Source of the DNA: Variovorax boronicumulans
GTDB taxonomy: Bacteria > Pseudomonadota > Gammaproteobacteria > Burkholderiales > Burkholderiaceae_C
Assembly: GCF_029892485.1 (NCBI RefSeq)
Contig: NZ_JARXVG010000007.1
Location: 62,001-126,000 of the forward strand
Direction of reading: 5' to 3'
Length of the DNA: 64,000 nucleotides
Below the pieces are notes generated by a model, which saw only the letters and a list, made by a program, of their open reading frames with translations, was not told the DNA's origin and made no database searches. This document shows positions 61,483-64,000 of this stretch, piece after piece. The first letter of the stretch is position 1. Every line of letters starts with the position of its first letter. The position numbers and the translations under genes were made by a program.

Positions 61483-62805
61483 ATGAGCGCAACCGACGAG
61501 AAAGCGATTCGCAGGGTGGTCATCTCCGCCCTGGTGGGCGCCACCATCGAGTGGTATGACTTCTTCCTGTACGGCGTGGTGGCCGGCATCGTGTTCAGCA
61601 AGCTGTACTTTCCGGGCAGCGATCCGGTGGTGTCGGTTTTGCTGGCCTACACGACCTTCGCGGTGGGCTTCGTCACGCGGCCCCTGGGCGGCGTGATCTT
61701 CGGCCACTTCGGCGACAAGATCGGCCGCAAGAGCATGCTCATCATCACGCTGATGATCATGGGCGTGGCCACATTCCTGATCGGCCTGGTGCCCACCTAT
61801 GCGCAGATCGGCATTGCGGCGCCCGTGCTGCTCCTGCTGCTGCGCATTGCACAGGGCATTGGCCTGGGCGGCGAATGGGGCGGCGCGGTGCTCATGGCGT
61901 ATGAATACGCGCCGAAGGAAAAGCGCGGCTTCTATGCCTCGCTGCCGCAGATCGGGCTGGCCATTGGCCTGTGCCTGGCTTCGGGCGTGGTGGCGCTGCT
62001 GTCGTCGCTGCTCACCGATGCGCAGTTCATGGCGTGGGGCTGGCGCATCGCGTTCCTCATCTCCGGCGTGATGGTGCTGGTGGGCATGTACATCCGCCTG
62101 CACGTGCAGGAAACGCCCGAGTTCGCGGCCGTGAAGGCACGCAACGCCGAGCTGCGCATTCCGTTCATGGACATGATCCGCCGCTACCCCGGCAATGTGT
62201 TGAAGGGCATGGGCGCGCGCTACATCGACGGCGTGTTCTTCAACATCTTCGGCGTGTTCTCGATCAACTACCTCACGAGCACGATCAAGATCAGCCGCAC
62301 CGAAGCGCTGCTGGGCGTGATGGCCGCGGCGATCGTGATGATCTTCTTCATCCCCTTCTTCGGCCGGCTCTCCGACAAGGTGGGGCGCGCCAAGGTCTAC
62401 ATGTGGGGGTCGCTGATCACGGCGGTGTCGGCGTTTCCGGGCTTCTGGCTCATGACGCACAGCGGCGGCAACGTGCTGCCGGTGTGGCTCGCGATCATCG
62501 TGCCCTTCGGCATTCTGTATGCCTCGGTGTACGGGCCCGAAGCCGCGCTGTTCTGCGACCTGTTCGATGCGAAGGTGCGCTACACGGGCATCAGTTTCGT
62601 CTACCAGTTCTCGGGCATCTTCGCCTCGGGCATCACGCCGATCATCGCGACCGCGCTCCTCAAGTCTGGCGGCGGCGAGCCTTGGCAGATCTGCATGTAC
62701 GTGCTGTTCGCGGGTGCGGTCTCGGCGCTGTGCGCGTGGATGATCGGGCGCAGTCCGTCGCCAGCGGACACGGCCGATGCGCCGGTTGTCGTTGCCTCGC
62801 GTTGA
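61483..62805 (+). CDS. MHS-family MFS metabolite:proton symporter
   Basis: 440 residues with 12 hydrophobic helices. The MHS hallmark ATIEWYDFFLYGVVAGIVF in helix 1, the PLGGVIFGHFGDKIGRKSML loop and the GLGGEWGGAVLMAYEYAPK stretch are all present, as in ShiA, ProP and KgtP. It imports an organic acid, betaine or similar compound with protons. GGAG precedes ATG 61483. It follows the GMC oxidoreductase by 51 bases and is likely co-transcribed under the divergent IclR regulator. Confidence 0.9.
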   Translation: MSATDEKAIRRVVISALVGATIEWYDFFLYGVVAGIVFSKLYFPGSDPVVSVLLAYTTFAVGFVTRPLGGVIFGHFGDKIGRKSMLIITLMIMGVATFLIGLVPTYAQIGIAAPVLLLLLRIAQGIGLGGEWGGAVLMAYEYAPKEKRGFYASLPQIGLAIGLCLASGVVALLSSLLTDAQFMAWGWRIAFLISGVMVLVGMYIRLHVQETPEFAAVKARNAELRIPFMDMIRRYPGNVLKGMGARYIDGVFFNIFGVFSINYLTSTIKISRTEALLGVMAAAIVMIFFIPFFGRLSDKVGRAKVYMWGSLITAVSAFPGFWLMTHSGGNVLPVWLAIIVPFGILYASVYGPEAALFCDLFDAKVRYTGISFVYQFSGIFASGITPIIATALLKSGGGEPWQICMYVLFAGAVSALCAWMIGRSPSPADTADAPVVVASR

Positions 62806-62811
62806 GGCGAT

Positions 62812-63450
62812 CTACTTCAACCGGTAGCTGAGCTTGCGGCCGCCGCTGACGGTGGAATCTAGGCCGATCCACTCGCCCTCTGCCGAGTACCAGATGTCGA
62901 TGGGCTGGGCCGTCGTCGTGATGCGCCAGCGCGTGCCCGCCACCGGCTGGCCGCGCACCTCCACCGTGCCGCTGCCGGCGCGGCTCACCTGCACCGCTTC
63001 GATCTTGCCGCTCTGCGAGTTGAGCAGCCGCTCCTGCTTGCGGATGGCGGGGTTCCAGTAGGCGAAGCTCATCAGGCAGCCGTCGAGCGATTGCGTGCCC
63101 TTGGCCGTGGTGACCGTCAACGCGCTGCTATCGCCGGTCGTGCTCGCGTCCACCTTCTCGGGCGTTCCGTCGTCGTCGGTCTTCGATGCGAGCTGGCGCA
63201 GGCAATCGCCCCGCCATTGCTCGGTCGCCGAATGCCGGTAGCGATAGACCGTGACGCCCAGCAGCTTGACCGCGAACGCCGCCTCGCTGGTCAGCCTGCG
63301 CTCTTCGCCATTGGTGGCGAGTGCGAAGCGGTGCTCGCCGATGGGCGAGTCGTCCAGCAGCACGCGGAAGTTCCATTCGCCACTGGCGGGGCCGGTGGCC
63401 GCAGCGGCGCCGCACCACAGCGCGATCAGTAGGAAGAGTGTGTTTTTCAT
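62812..63450 (-). CDS. Exported DUF6134-like protein
   Basis: 212 residues with a signal peptide (MKNTLFLLIALWCGAAAATG). The mature part (VLLDDSPIGEHRFALATNGE, AFAVKLLGVTVYRYRHSATE, QWRGDCLRQLASKTDDDGTP and SFAYWNPAIRKQERLLNSQ) fits the DUF6134 family of periplasmic beta-rich proteins. Function unknown. The ATG 63450 overlaps the stop of the upstream DUF1295 gene in an ATGA, so the two are co-translated. Confidence 0.7.
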   Translation of the reverse strand: MKNTLFLLIALWCGAAAATGPASGEWNFRVLLDDSPIGEHRFALATNGEERRLTSEAAFAVKLLGVTVYRYRHSATEQWRGDCLRQLASKTDDDGTPEKVDASTTGDSSALTVTTAKGTQSLDGCLMSFAYWNPAIRKQERLLNSQSGKIEAVQVSRAGSGTVEVRGQPVAGTRWRITTTAQPIDIWYSAEGEWIGLDSTVSGGRKLSYRLK

Positions 63451-64000
63451 GAAGGCTTGGGGTTGTTGTTGTTGTTGTCGCGCACCGGACCTGGCACGAA
63501 GGCGTTGGTGCGCGCGATGTAGTCGCGGTACGCGGGGCGGCGCTCGCCGATGTCTTCCTCGAGCATGCGCACGCCCGAGACGCGCAGCAACAGCCAGGTC
63601 ATGAGCAGCGGCGAGACGACCGTCCACCCGCCGCTCCAACCCGCGCCCGCCATGGCGATGAGCCATAGCCCCCACCAGACGCAGGCCTCGCCGAAGTAGT
63701 TGGGGTGCCGGGTGTAGCGCCAGAGGCCGCGGTCCATCACCCGCCCCTCGTTCGCACGGTCGGCCTTGAAGCGCGCCATCTGCGCATCGCCGATGGCCTC
63801 GAAGAAGATGCCGAAGAGCGCCAGCGCGATGCCGACCCCATCGAGCCACCCGAGCGGCTTCGCCGTCGCCACGCCCGGCAGGAACGGCGCGGAAACGATC
63901 CACGCGAGCACCGCCTGCAGCGCGAAGACGAGGTACAGGCTCTTGAACGCAAAGCCCGGCTGGTTGCGCGCGCGTATCGCCTGGTAGCGGCGGTCTTCGC
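63447..64000 (-). CDS. DUF1295 membrane enzyme (steroid 5-alpha-reductase/ICMT-like), partial
   Basis: The C-terminal 184 residues are visible; the start lies beyond base 64000. Three or four helices are followed by the family signature GLWRYTRHPNYFGEACVWWG and the end RRPAYRDYIARTNAFVPG, typical of DUF1295 proteins related to methyltransferases and reductases acting on lipids. It runs into the DUF6134 gene with a 4-base overlap. The polyasparagine near the C-terminus comes from a GTT-rich tract. Confidence 0.85.
   Translation of the reverse strand, partial: EDRRYQAIRARNQPGFAFKSLYLVFALQAVLAWIVSAPFLPGVATAKPLGWLDGVGIALALFGIFFEAIGDAQMARFKADRANEGRVMDRGLWRYTRHPNYFGEACVWWGLWLIAMAGAGWSGGWTVVSPLLMTWLLLRVSGVRMLEEDIGERRPAYRDYIARTNAFVPGPVRDNNNNNPKPS

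Noticed and set aside
59758..62460. A 900-residue open frame on the minus strand
   Set aside because: It lies fully antisense to the GMC oxidoreductase and the MHS transporter. Such long antisense frames are a by-product of high GC and codon bias; its translation is rich in His, Arg, Val and Ala and has no recognisable domain.

Overview
The window looks like a chromosomal segment of a high-GC betaproteobacterium of the Comamonadaceae, most likely Variovorax or a close relative. The basis is the codon bias, the gene families (Bug/TctC receptors, several IclR regulators, MHS-type MFS transporters, DUF4124, DUF3297, DUF2272) and dispersed palindromic intergenic repeats of a kind I associate with that family. 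No similarity search was run; names rest on recognised motifs and family resemblance.

Layout. 1-8 kb is housekeeping: methionine ABC transporter (metI partial, metN, divergent metQ), prfB with its programmed +1 frameshift, a HAD phosphatase, pepN, fbp and tRNA-Thr(CGU). Directly downstream of that tRNA, 8.4-14 kb, is a compact defence island: a Kiwa pair (kwaA-kwaB, visibly A/T-richer), an AspBHI/Mrr-type restriction endonuclease, and a divergent MazG-like pyrophosphohydrolase coupled to a PD-(D/E)XK plus DUF2075 ATPase. 14.5-19.1 kb holds a DHA2 MFS exporter, a phosphate acetyl/butyryltransferase and a secreted HExxH protein. 19.2-30.1 kb is an orphan VgrG island of the type VI secretion system: vgrG, DUF4123 adaptor, VasX-like effector, three tandem copies of a DUF6708-like membrane gene (two intact, one a broken mosaic), an IS3 fragment that truncates an older effector, and a further membrane protein. 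30.4-31.2 kb is a minus-strand array of eight tRNA-like genes with unusual features.

34-52.4 kb reads as one metabolic district for C2-sulfonates, most probably sulfoacetate: soeABC (sulfite oxidation), a LysR regulator, ackA, xsc (sulfoacetaldehyde acetyltransferase), an IclR regulator, a cobS-cobT pair of unclear relevance, a second IclR regulator, a TctC-type receptor, an acylating aldehyde dehydrogenase (SauS-like), an acyl-CoA ligase (SauT-like) and a TauE/SafE exporter. The inferred flow is sulfoacetate, sulfoacetyl-CoA, sulfoacetaldehyde, then acetyl phosphate plus sulfite, with ATP recovered by AckA and sulfite oxidised by Soe or exported.

52.6-64 kb is mixed: a polyproline lipoprotein, DUF2272, DUF3297, an RNase H-like protein, DUF4124, an overlapping radical SAM / methyltransferase pair without recognised function, an IclR-GMC oxidoreductase-MHS transporter unit, DUF6134 and a DUF1295 gene cut by the window end. 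Two families of short repeats recur, and one repeat is inserted in frame in soeB. Matching GGAAC-N5-GTTCC palindromes lie beside two of the three iclR genes.
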